Part shown: positions 8,115-16,826 of the stretch, piece after piece
Position numbering within the stretch: the first letter of the stretch is position 1
How the letters are laid out: each line of letters begins with the position of its first letter
From: Pirellula staleyi DSM 6068
GTDB lineage: Bacteria; Planctomycetota; Planctomycetia; Pirellulales; Pirellulaceae
NCBI GenBank assembly: GCA_945900945.1
Contig: CAMDKL010000047.1
Coordinates: forward strand, 1 to 37,367
Reading direction: 5' to 3'
Length of the DNA: 37,367 nt
The notes under the pieces: generated by a model
Database searches by the model: none
The model's input: only the letters and a program-made list of their open reading frames with translations
What the model was told of the DNA's origin: nothing
Program-made: the position numbers and the translations under genes

Positions 8115-8377
8115 GGCCAGGGGAGAGGTCCACGTACGTCAGCCTGCACGTACGTCAGCCTGTCCTCAGGCTGACACGCCAAGCTACGTTATTAAAGCGA
8201 TTTTGTTTCAAATACCAACAAACTACAAGCCCGACGCGTAAGCGAGGGAATGGATAGTCAGGTTCCGCAACGATTTCCTTCGCTTGCGCTGCGGGCTTGT
8301 ACCAAATGCGCAACTTTAAAACTTGCTCGGCAATGCTCGATGTCCGGCTGAGGACAGCCGGACCTACGTGAAATCAC
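8115..8377. repeat. Direct repeat copy B (three-palindrome element)
   Basis: This is the second copy of the element at 6906-7168, in the same orientation. Its first palindrome is perfect here (GTCAGCCTG, TCCT, CAGGCTGAC) and it begins with a perfect tandem duplication of CACGTACGTCAGCCTG at 8131-8146 and 8147-8162. It starts 20 bases upstream of the rpn ATG, so the rpn promoter must lie within it. It ends 24 bases before the stop codon of the minus-strand pilin gene; that gap holds a small hairpin (GGCAG AGA CTGCC, 8378-8390). Confidence 0.85.
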
Positions 8378-8400
8378 GGCAGAGACTGCCGGGACACTAT

Positions 8401-10449
8401 CTAGTTTGTCAAATCGTGAACGACCGAGATCTGCTGCAATGTGCCAGCAGTTGCGTCTTGAACGCGAATCGTCGCTTGAATAGACGGAAGACGGTATGGA
8501 ATCTGCGGCGTCGCCTCTTTGTCACTTGCGTCATCACCGATACCATCGTTACCGACGTCGAGTGCCCCTTGAGTCACAGAGAAACCAAATCGCCGGCGCC
8601 CTTGTTGCCAAATAAGCCCGTTAGCGGATCTACCAAGTGCCTCTCCATCGAATTCATACGCAGTTGTAAAAGTATCGAATGCTGGCTGATACAATTGATG
8701 AACTGTCGTGTCAACGTAAGCACCAGAGTCGTATAGTGACGTGGCAGGTATCAGTCCATTCGATGTGGCGTTCAAATCCAATAAGCTCAAACTAGATGGA
8801 AAGAATTTGACGATGTTAGAAAGCTGCGCGGCGGTAAGCCCCGTCATGCTAACTCCTCCTGCTGAGTCGGGATGAATCGAATTATACACCTTGCTCCCCC
8901 AGCCAACGTCGACGAACGTACCGTTTCCCGATTGAATCTCAAATGCCGCGCCACCCTTCGCTATGTTCACGAGCTGAATCGCATACCCAGGATCGGACGG
9001 GGCAAGCGATAAATCGTCCGTCCCTGGCCAACCAGCTTCGGCAGGGACGTTAGTGACCCCCCAGTTTCCGTCCGAACCTGGATGAGCAAGTTGTTTTACC
9101 GATGTGTCGAAGCCTTTCACATCGAACGCAATAACGTTGGATGCGACGATTTCCTCGAGCAATGGCACATTGCTATAGCCCCCAGTAGCGTTAACGACTG
9201 GTTTGGTTCGCATAAAACAGGAGGGAAGAAACCCTCGGTCGCGAAACGAAGCTAACGCTGGGTTCATTCCAATATTGGCGAATACTGGATTCGTCATTAA
9301 GAGATATGCGTCAGATGTACTTGACGGGACTATGGTGCTATGAAACTCCGTACTCAATGCCAGAGCTGGTATTGTCGTGCCGCTGAATCCACCAGAACTC
9401 ACTGGGAAACCATAATGCGCAAACCTATTCTCTGGCAATTGCAGGGACTCGATCGAATTCGTCGCAACCGAAACAAACGTACCACCACTTACTAGTGAAA
9501 CCGGAGCTGGTCGGACACTCAAGTCACATCGCTGGTAGGGATACTGCATCATAAACCGGAATGTATTCACCGTAGAAAGAGATGGTTGACTAGGTTGCAT
9601 GGTCAAGTAATCACCACCGCTACCTCCATTTTGAACCGCCGTTCCGATCATGGCCTCGGTCGGCGTGATGTTCATATCCGGACGAATCAATAGCACTCGT
9701 CGACACAAAGCGACTCGATCCGGCATTCCATCTGTATCAAGAACACCATCCCCATTGTGATCCACCACCCCAGGTGCAACGTCGAATACCATGTTGTCCG
9801 GGTTGTTAGGGTCGATGGAATTATCTTCGTTGAGTGGCATCACAAACCAGACGATCTCTGCATATTCAGACGAAATTGTGACATCCGTTTGCCAAGCCGT
9901 CGTCCAGTTAAAACCAGACGGAAGTGCGCCACCTTTATTGACAGCGTTGATCATCAACAACGCCCAAGGCACTTTGCCGCGGAACACTTGTCCTGGCTTG
10001 GCTTTGGCAGTGAACATCAAAATATCGTCAATGTCACCCCATTTACTAGCCGACAATCGTCCCTCTACATAGACGTCTGGGTTCGTCGTTGGCAAATGAT
10101 TGAACAATGCCGCAGTCGCATCCGAAATCGGTCCGTCGTAATACTTGAAATAACCAGCGGACAAGAGGGCCGATTGGGGAGTCGAACTATCGGTCGTGCG
10201 TCCCTCGAGGTCGCTTCGAAGCAGTTGGTTCAGTCCACGCAGTTGATCGCTCAATATCAGTTTGGCTCGTCCCTCGCTAACGGTTTGGCTCAGCGACTTA
10301 AATCCTTGCGCAAGTGCCAGCATCATCAGAAGCGTGATCGTGGTAGCGATCATCACCTCGATTAATGTTAAGCCGAAGCGAGCGAATGTAGGCGGCTGGC
10401 TATTTGTACCACTTCGCATCAACCGTAATCTTTTAGTGTGACTTCTCAT
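8401..10449 (-). CDS. Prepilin-type protein, PilW/GspJ-like minor pseudopilin
   Basis: The N-terminus carries a class III signal: basic leader, then RFG|LTLIEVMIATTITLLMMLALAQGF, with Gly26 before the cut and Glu at +5 (E31). The hydrophobic helix is followed by a region like PilW/GspJ minor pilins, which sit at the pilus or pseudopilus tip. At 682 residues it is far longer than the usual 200-350. The large C-terminal part has no domain I recognise, apart from an acidic loop DHNGDGVLDTDGMPD near residue 229 that resembles a calcium site. The ATG at 10449 has AAAGGA nine bases upstream; a longer frame would overlap the upstream gene. It lies 13 bases after the giant gene, as the last gene of the pilus operon. 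The exact minor-pilin class is inferred from the order and N-terminus only. Confidence 0.85.
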   Translation of the reverse strand: MRSHTKRLRLMRSGTNSQPPTFARFGLTLIEVMIATTITLLMMLALAQGFKSLSQTVSEGRAKLILSDQLRGLNQLLRSDLEGRTTDSSTPQSALLSAGYFKYYDGPISDATAALFNHLPTTNPDVYVEGRLSASKWGDIDDILMFTAKAKPGQVFRGKVPWALLMINAVNKGGALPSGFNWTTAWQTDVTISSEYAEIVWFVMPLNEDNSIDPNNPDNMVFDVAPGVVDHNGDGVLDTDGMPDRVALCRRVLLIRPDMNITPTEAMIGTAVQNGGSGGDYLTMQPSQPSLSTVNTFRFMMQYPYQRCDLSVRPAPVSLVSGGTFVSVATNSIESLQLPENRFAHYGFPVSSGGFSGTTIPALALSTEFHSTIVPSSTSDAYLLMTNPVFANIGMNPALASFRDRGFLPSCFMRTKPVVNATGGYSNVPLLEEIVASNVIAFDVKGFDTSVKQLAHPGSDGNWGVTNVPAEAGWPGTDDLSLAPSDPGYAIQLVNIAKGGAAFEIQSGNGTFVDVGWGSKVYNSIHPDSAGGVSMTGLTAAQLSNIVKFFPSSLSLLDLNATSNGLIPATSLYDSGAYVDTTVHQLYQPAFDTFTTAYEFDGEALGRSANGLIWQQGRRRFGFSVTQGALDVGNDGIGDDASDKEATPQIPYRLPSIQATIRVQDATAGTLQQISVVHDLTN

Positions 10450-10462
10450 GTTGGAAAATCCT

Positions 10463-13400
10463 TTACGGTAGCTTGCGTTGCATGAGGATAGTCCGGTCGG
10501 TGTTAAGATCCTCGCCGGGCTTGAATCCGACTGGAATCGTTCGGTCGATGATAAAGAACTGGCGTTCTCGTTCAGGCAAGCCTGTATCTCCGATGTACTC
10601 ATTGCCAAAACCAGAGATCGGATCGTACTCGTAAAGACTGACCGTCACCCAAACAGCGAAAACATTCGACTGATTGGTAACAAGATTTGGAAGTCGCATA
10701 GCCCGTTGCATGCGAACAAAGGGTTGCGTCGCTTCAAGCTCATCGCCTATTTGAATTGCCGGAGTTGCTTGAAAAAGCATCGACCTGTCAGCAGTATTAC
10801 TTTGAAGTGTTCCCTGATCAATGGTATTCGTGGTCGGATCGAGAGAACGAAGTAAAGACGTTTCCACCCCGTATCGGCTACGCATCTTTTGATTGGCCAT
10901 CGGATTAGCGAGCGCAGGAGCCAAATTCGATGACATGGCTGGTCGGTAGGCACCCACAAATCGGGTCGGAAAGTTTGCGTCCAGAGCAGGGTGTACAACT
11001 GCCCCGTTAAAAAAAGCATTACCGGTCGCAGTTGCATAACCCTGACGCGACGTAGAAAAATTCGTAGCAAGTGAGTCGAGCACGCTGCCTCTTTCACCAG
11101 CCAAATAGTTATGCTCGATCGCCTTGAGCGCTCGGCTATGCCCAGCGCTATCGAACGCGATCGTATTCAAATTGATCTTGCCCCCAGCTACGTAACTCGG
11201 CTTCATATTATACGGTGCGAGCAAAGATGGACCTCGCGAGGTCGCTGGTTCACTATGTGCAGGATCGCTGCTTTCAGGTCGTGTATATCCAGCCGGTAAA
11301 AACGAATCCAAAAAGCGAGCAGCGACAAAATCTACAGCTCCCGGCGTCGGCCAGGCTGGAGGCGGAAGAGTAATCGTAGAAAGTCCGAGCATCGTATCCG
11401 GACGGTAAAATTTATTTGCATCGATAAACGGCGGTTGTGTTTCGACGAATTCAAGCAAAAGCGGCCAATCGGCAAGCCGCGTCGATGTGGAAGGTACCGG
11501 CAGATCCTCAGGTTTTGCCCAATAGCTATTTAAGCTTGTTTGTGCGGCCGGCGCCAGCATCGCGTCGTCATGCCGCAAGTTAACGTTCCACGCATTGGTG
11601 GTTTGATAGCTTGGAACAAAACCGTTCATTTCTCGGTCCTGAACGGTCGTCCCGGCTGAGTGATGGAGGCCGAATAGACCTGGTCCGGTTAACGGCACCA
11701 TCATCAACTCGTATGGCGAAGCAAAGGGACGATTAAACCACGTCACGCCGGCCAATCCCAATGGTGCACCTTGGAACGCCACTGGCGCCGTTGTATCGTA
11801 TCTGGGTGGTCCAAAACCATCAAACTGTGTCCAGTTTGAATTCGTTGTGTCGTTCATTTCCGCCGGAGTCGGCAGAGACCCACCAGTAAAATATCCGGCA
11901 TTGCAATAACCGAGGGTCGTCGCGCTATTTCCAACATTCCCAGTATACCCAGTTTTCTCATATCCCAATTGGTAGGGAAAGTAAGGTTCAGGATTTACGG
12001 GAGGCGTAATTCCCGCTACGACGATTGTCGGTGGCAAACTAGTTTGTAACGCCGTCGTTCGCAATGGCTCCGTCATCGGAGAATGATAACTCACACCTTT
12101 ACGTGAGACTTTATTAGCTGCCGCAAGTGGAGACAAAACACCATTTTTGTACCGAGCCTGAAATTGAATCGGATTCCGCGGAGCAATATCCTTGGGATCG
12201 GAACCAGGAACGGGAGGGTCGCTAGGGGTGGCAGGAGGGAGGGGAGCCTCTCCGTTAAAGACCGTCAAATCAATCGACATCCAATCCACGGTAATGTACG
12301 GATTGGTAACAGGATCATACGCAAAATCTGGATCAGCCAATCGTTGTAAATAGGCGGCACGAACGTTTTCGTATGTACCCGTCTTAAGTTTATTCGGTAA
12401 CATTTCGTTGGAATAGTCGAACGGCGTGTCAGGAAGTTTATCTAAAGTTCCAGTACTAACATCGATCCAACTGTCGGGTGGCAAAGCGGCTGTTCCTGGG
12501 TCCGTAGCGTTGAACCTGGAGGTAGGAACATTTGCGGGGAGCCAAACCGACTGCCCATCGACTGGAGCCGGCAACGAAATGTTGATTCCAATTCCGCCGG
12601 GAAATGCCGTCCGCCAATTGTTTGCAGTGGGTGCTGGTGTACTGCAAATCAAGGATTGAGGGGTCTTGATTCGACTTAGCCAAGGCTGATTCGCACTGAC
12701 GTTATTGATCAAGGTTGTGTTTATGGAGCTTCCAGCAAAGCTGATTCCTTGATAAGACGGTGAAAGAATGGGACGAACCGTTGAAGTAGGATTGCTCATC
12801 AGTACCTTGGTGAGTACCGGTGGATATGCAACACCGGTTAACTGATTGTGGGTGAGCGAACCTATGCTGGTTTGAGCGCGAGGACCAATCACTAGGTAAG
12901 AACCACCAGCCAGAAATGCTCCGGTCGTTGAAGCCATGTAAACGCTCTCTGCCTCTCGTCCTGCGGTTCGAGTCGCTAGCAAAATGTCAGGAATAGCCGG
13001 AGGAAATGGAATAGCTGGAACAGATAGTTGGTGGTTTGCGAACCAAATAAAACGTTCAAATCCATTTCCATTGGGCGACGGTATGGGCGGCACTGGATTT
13101 TGTTTAGCCAAATCATACTGTAGATCCGTTCCAATATACTGCTCGATGAATTGCAAAGGAGTATTTGTGTTGGCAAGATCGCTCGCGCCTGCTAGAACCG
13201 TGTCCGAAGTCTGTCCACCCGGAACCTTCTCTGTACTCCTTTGATGCGTCACAGTTTCAAATGTTCTAGTCGTGTTATTGGTTTTTTTCAATTTATCTTG
13301 AGGATGATCGGTACTGTTAACAGGGTACATCTCAGAAATAGCAATGCGCCATATAGGCTGCCTACCCCAAGTTGGAATAAACGGGGCAAGCTTATCTAAT

Positions 13401-16400
13401 TGCAATTGATTATTGTTGTAAAGACTTGAGGGAGCGCCCGGCACAAGAGCATTGGCTCCCGCAGCGGTTCGGGGGTTGTACAACTCGATAAATAGAGATG
13501 CGAGTGGGAATCGCCATTGATCGAGATCGGGGTCGCCACCGGCACCACAGGTCTTTCCGGACGTATCCATATCGGTATCGCGAAGCATTTTGTCATGCAT
13601 TGCCAGCGTTTCGGTCATCAGCAGTTCTGGCATCTCCATCCCCCAGACTACGCCCACGTATTGTTTGTTATTAGCGTGCTCAATGCGGTCAGGAGCCCAA
13701 TAGGCGTACTTGTCTGGCAATCCAGTTGGACCAGGTAAATTTGGTTTACTACCAAAATTTGCAGCTAGTCCCTTGTTTGAGCCAAATGGGAGAATATCGA
13801 ATTCAAAGCGAGTCATGGCAGCATCTGAATCTCGGAAATCGACAACGTTAACTGCCCATTGCGCAATCGCAGTCGCACGAATCCGAGCACGACTCAACGC
13901 ATTAGCTGACGTTTCCATTCCCGGGAAATCGTAACTTCGTGGAATGATTAACTGAGCCAAACAGTATAGATTTCGTGCAAGGATTTGTCGCGATCCTAAT
14001 CTACGTCGAGTCTCACTACGGAACGGAGTGGCATTTTCGGCTATTGTGGCACCTGTCTTGCGAGCATTAGGCTTGATTTCTCTAGAGTAAGCTCCGTTTG
14101 TTAGCGTATATCCAAGGGCTGGGAATCGCTCCTGCTGAGCCAAATACTCCAGCTCATTTGGCTCATCAATTTGACCGTCAAAATCATCGTCGTAGCCATC
14201 TCCGAATGGTCGATTCAGATCCATTCTCAAGCCTTTAGCAAAATCGACCGGGAACAATTCTGCAAGTGTCGCGTATGGAATTTCATGATCGTCAGTCGCG
14301 GCTTGCGGAAAGGATTGGTTGCGATAACGTTGCGAATGGAGCATTCGAATGTACCGCAAGTAGCTCGGTGTCGCGGTACCGGGCGCTTGGCCCGCGATGG
14401 TAAGGTCCGTCGAAGTTGCTGCGATTTTCATGGCGGTTGCTAAATTGGGATAACGCAACTCACCGCTTCGAACCGTGACTTCGCGATTCACCGCATCCCT
14501 GATGTTGTACCCTGAAATCTGCGTTAGTTTGTCTCGCAATCGCGGTGGTAGTGACTGTGCGTCCTCATCAAAACGTCGCAGAATGGTCTCTAAATCGTGC
14601 AATCCGAGCGGATCATCCGATATGGGATTCTCCATCGCAGCCGATTCGTACTTGTCGTTGCGCGTCTCATCTGCGACCGCGTTGGTACCCGCGTTATAGG
14701 GATCACCATCCACAATCACGGGGTTTACAAAAGCAGGATTTCCATTGCGGTCATACGACATGCCGAACGTCCCACGGCGACTCATCGGAATCCCTATCCT
14801 TGGAAAAAATGAGGGTGAAATAATTTGGTGGAACTCGCGTTCGCTGAGGGCACTGAACGAGGGATCTGGATACACGGCCATACGTGGAATACCTGGCACC
14901 CGATCGTTTACGAAGGGGAAGATAATACGGGACGGAGCGTTGCGCCGAGCGCCTGTAAGTTCGTCAAAAAACGAAAACCGATTGGAGCCAACTGGGTTGG
15001 TGCTGAAATCGGGACCAGACATCAACAAATTGCCATTGCCTGCGAACAATGCCGTCAACGATATCTCTGCGGGACCATATCCAAATCCTTGAGGTATCAT
15101 CTGATTCGGACGCTTGTAATACGCATTAGTTGTTACATCGAATCCCACGTTCAGTGCAGCGTTGTATCCGACGTTTCCTTGAACTCGGTCGCCTGACGTA
15201 TTCAAATTGACTCGCCCATCTAAATCTTCAATCAATACCGCAGCCAATGGTCGCAAACGACGGCCATCGGGAGCAAAAACCACCTGCATTCCTGGATCTA
15301 TCCAAACGCTATCTGCGATCCCATCACCGTCGTTGTCGACGTCCCATCCTCCTAAAATCTGCTCTTTCACCCATTTTTGAACATTGGCAGTGGTGTAGGA
15401 CGAGAGGCGACTCACGTTGGTACCATCATTCAATCGGAATCCTGTATTCTTGCCTGGATAGCTCAATACTCTCGCCGACGACGCATCAATCAGCCGCACC
15501 AACTCTTGAAGGTCAGTTGGGGCCAGCGCAGTCGTGGCATCATACAAATTGGAAATGTAGTTCGCAACCGCCGGATCATGGTACGAAGGCTTAATAGTGT
15601 ATTGTCCGCCAGCAAACGACTGGTGTGCCAACCATGGATCCTGGTAACCGGGGACGTCATATCCCTCATTGCTCGATCCGTTCAATGCGAACTGCATCGA
15701 AGCTGTCGGTAAAGTCCAGTTACGCGTTGTAACTCCGATTCCATCAACACCAATCGTTCCATCCGCTGGATTTACAGCCATGATATTTGGATCTTGCAGG
15801 AAGTCATAATGAGTCAATAGAGCCGGCGGAACCTTTCGACTGGTCTTGAGCAAGCGTTGGCTATCAATATTTCCGTATCCTGGGACGACTCCTAGGGGAG
15901 TACTCACTGGATCTATCACTCCGTTTACTGCAATATCTTCCAATCCTATCCCTGGACTATTAAAGGGAGCATCGTTGATCAGAAACTTGTAGCCGATCGT
16001 CGAACCGGTTGTGGTACTCTGGAAATAGAAGAGCGAAGAAATTCCAAAAGTACTAATCCACTTATTCACTGAGAGGCTTATTGATTTGGTGGAGCCATTG
16101 GTGTCAATATACTCCCCGGTGAACTCAGATCCAATCACTTCGTTGAGATCAATCAAGATCGAGTATTCGGTGTCTGTTGCTAACGGATCCGTATAGCCTT
16201 GATCAGACCAAAAAGTCTGATCGATATTAGGGTCTTGAGCCAGCCCGGATTGATTTCCACCACGGACGAAACCTACATACTTAAGAATTCTAAACGATTG
16301 TCCATTTAGCGGCCCCTCGAGTATGGTTATGATCCGAGAGTTGTACTCGTTTTCAAGATCGGAAAGTGGGCCGTTGAGTTGCGCATTTCGAGTTACCGAG

Positions 16401-16774
16401 AGTTTGACTAGATTAACGCCTATACCAAAAAATCGACGTGCAGAATTCGCAGAAAGGTACGGACCGAATTGAGCCCTGATAGGGTTCGGTCCAAACACGT
16501 CGCCGATCAAGCTCGTATTGTAGAAAGGGGACTTTTGGTTGTTGGTTCCACGGAGCGCATCTTTCAATACGTTGCGGGCCGTTCCCGTAATCGATAGATT
16601 GGAATTTCTAGCTCTGACCGCGAGCGCAAGGCTCCCTTGTCGAGACGAACCTGCGGTCACCACGTAGGTCACTGCCAGGAGCGTGAACATTGCGAGCATA
16701 CCTAAGACAATGAGCAGAATGAGCCCTTGTTTTCGGTTGCGGCGGATGTGTTTTTTTCGTTGTGCCATTTTCAT
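10463..16774 (-). CDS. Giant GspK/PilX-like minor pseudopilin (2103 aa)
   Basis: The N-terminus (MKMAQRKK, basic leader, KQG|LILLIVLGMLAMFTLLAVTYVV) is a prepilin signal with Gly17 before the cut but Ile, not Glu, at +5. Lack of Glu5 is characteristic of GspK, the tip pseudopilin of type II secretion, and of PilX-like proteins with the MLLVLWVLAL type of helix. GspK is normally about 320 residues; this protein is over six times longer. Two acidic loops resemble calcium sites: DVDNDGDGIADS near residue 476 and DGYDDDFDGQIDE near 855. The rest is low-homology, proline- and asparagine-rich sequence, presumably extracellular. The start at 16774 (ATG AAA ATG) sits just after a GA-rich ribosome-binding region; an ATG at 16861 would overlap the upstream gene and is rejected. 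It is part of a tight five-gene run. Confidence 0.85.
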   Translation of the reverse strand: MKMAQRKKHIRRNRKQGLILLIVLGMLAMFTLLAVTYVVTAGSSRQGSLALAVRARNSNLSITGTARNVLKDALRGTNNQKSPFYNTSLIGDVFGPNPIRAQFGPYLSANSARRFFGIGVNLVKLSVTRNAQLNGPLSDLENEYNSRIITILEGPLNGQSFRILKYVGFVRGGNQSGLAQDPNIDQTFWSDQGYTDPLATDTEYSILIDLNEVIGSEFTGEYIDTNGSTKSISLSVNKWISTFGISSLFYFQSTTTGSTIGYKFLINDAPFNSPGIGLEDIAVNGVIDPVSTPLGVVPGYGNIDSQRLLKTSRKVPPALLTHYDFLQDPNIMAVNPADGTIGVDGIGVTTRNWTLPTASMQFALNGSSNEGYDVPGYQDPWLAHQSFAGGQYTIKPSYHDPAVANYISNLYDATTALAPTDLQELVRLIDASSARVLSYPGKNTGFRLNDGTNVSRLSSYTTANVQKWVKEQILGGWDVDNDGDGIADSVWIDPGMQVVFAPDGRRLRPLAAVLIEDLDGRVNLNTSGDRVQGNVGYNAALNVGFDVTTNAYYKRPNQMIPQGFGYGPAEISLTALFAGNGNLLMSGPDFSTNPVGSNRFSFFDELTGARRNAPSRIIFPFVNDRVPGIPRMAVYPDPSFSALSEREFHQIISPSFFPRIGIPMSRRGTFGMSYDRNGNPAFVNPVIVDGDPYNAGTNAVADETRNDKYESAAMENPISDDPLGLHDLETILRRFDEDAQSLPPRLRDKLTQISGYNIRDAVNREVTVRSGELRYPNLATAMKIAATSTDLTIAGQAPGTATPSYLRYIRMLHSQRYRNQSFPQAATDDHEIPYATLAELFPVDFAKGLRMDLNRPFGDGYDDDFDGQIDEPNELEYLAQQERFPALGYTLTNGAYSREIKPNARKTGATIAENATPFRSETRRRLGSRQILARNLYCLAQLIIPRSYDFPGMETSANALSRARIRATAIAQWAVNVVDFRDSDAAMTRFEFDILPFGSNKGLAANFGSKPNLPGPTGLPDKYAYWAPDRIEHANNKQYVGVVWGMEMPELLMTETLAMHDKMLRDTDMDTSGKTCGAGGDPDLDQWRFPLASLFIELYNPRTAAGANALVPGAPSSLYNNNQLQLDKLAPFIPTWGRQPIWRIAISEMYPVNSTDHPQDKLKKTNNTTRTFETVTHQRSTEKVPGGQTSDTVLAGASDLANTNTPLQFIEQYIGTDLQYDLAKQNPVPPIPSPNGNGFERFIWFANHQLSVPAIPFPPAIPDILLATRTAGREAESVYMASTTGAFLAGGSYLVIGPRAQTSIGSLTHNQLTGVAYPPVLTKVLMSNPTSTVRPILSPSYQGISFAGSSINTTLINNVSANQPWLSRIKTPQSLICSTPAPTANNWRTAFPGGIGINISLPAPVDGQSVWLPANVPTSRFNATDPGTAALPPDSWIDVSTGTLDKLPDTPFDYSNEMLPNKLKTGTYENVRAAYLQRLADPDFAYDPVTNPYITVDWMSIDLTVFNGEAPLPPATPSDPPVPGSDPKDIAPRNPIQFQARYKNGVLSPLAAANKVSRKGVSYHSPMTEPLRTTALQTSLPPTIVVAGITPPVNPEPYFPYQLGYEKTGYTGNVGNSATTLGYCNAGYFTGGSLPTPAEMNDTTNSNWTQFDGFGPPRYDTTAPVAFQGAPLGLAGVTWFNRPFASPYELMMVPLTGPGLFGLHHSAGTTVQDREMNGFVPSYQTTNAWNVNLRHDDAMLAPAAQTSLNSYWAKPEDLPVPSTSTRLADWPLLLEFVETQPPFIDANKFYRPDTMLGLSTITLPPPAWPTPGAVDFVAARFLDSFLPAGYTRPESSDPAHSEPATSRGPSLLAPYNMKPSYVAGGKINLNTIAFDSAGHSRALKAIEHNYLAGERGSVLDSLATNFSTSRQGYATATGNAFFNGAVVHPALDANFPTRFVGAYRPAMSSNLAPALANPMANQKMRSRYGVETSLLRSLDPTTNTIDQGTLQSNTADRSMLFQATPAIQIGDELEATQPFVRMQRAMRLPNLVTNQSNVFAVWVTVSLYEYDPISGFGNEYIGDTGLPERERQFFIIDRTIPVGFKPGEDLNTDRTILMQRKLP

Positions 16775-16776
16775 TT

Positions 16777-16801
16777 TCTCTCTCTCGCGGTTGTGTGTGT
16801 G
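16777..16801 (-). promoter_or_regulatory. Dinucleotide repeats in the ribosome-binding region of the giant pilin gene
   Basis: On the coding strand the sequence before the ATG at 16774 reads as a run of CA repeats, then CCGC, then a run of GA repeats ending in AAA. The GA run supplies the only Shine-Dalgarno-like purines. The A-rich stretch at codons 6-8 adds a seven-base homopolymer inside the coding region. Confidence 0.5.
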
Positions 16802-16826
16802 AGAGTGGGAATACTCGACTGAATCG

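Noticed and set aside
7992-8257. Open frame on the plus strand ending [10 protein letters not shown]
   Set aside because: It is translated repeat copy B, with the same tail as the read-through of copy A; repeat DNA, not a gene.
9757-10365. 202-codon open frame on the plus strand opposite the PilW-like gene
   Set aside because: Antisense shadow; the minus-strand gene has a clear prepilin signal and operon position.
10463-16774. Idea that the giant pilin gene is a fusion caused by a missed stop or assembly error
   Set aside because: The frame is open for over 2100 codons with uniform composition and the gene sits at a consistent spacing in the operon; no internal prepilin signal was seen.
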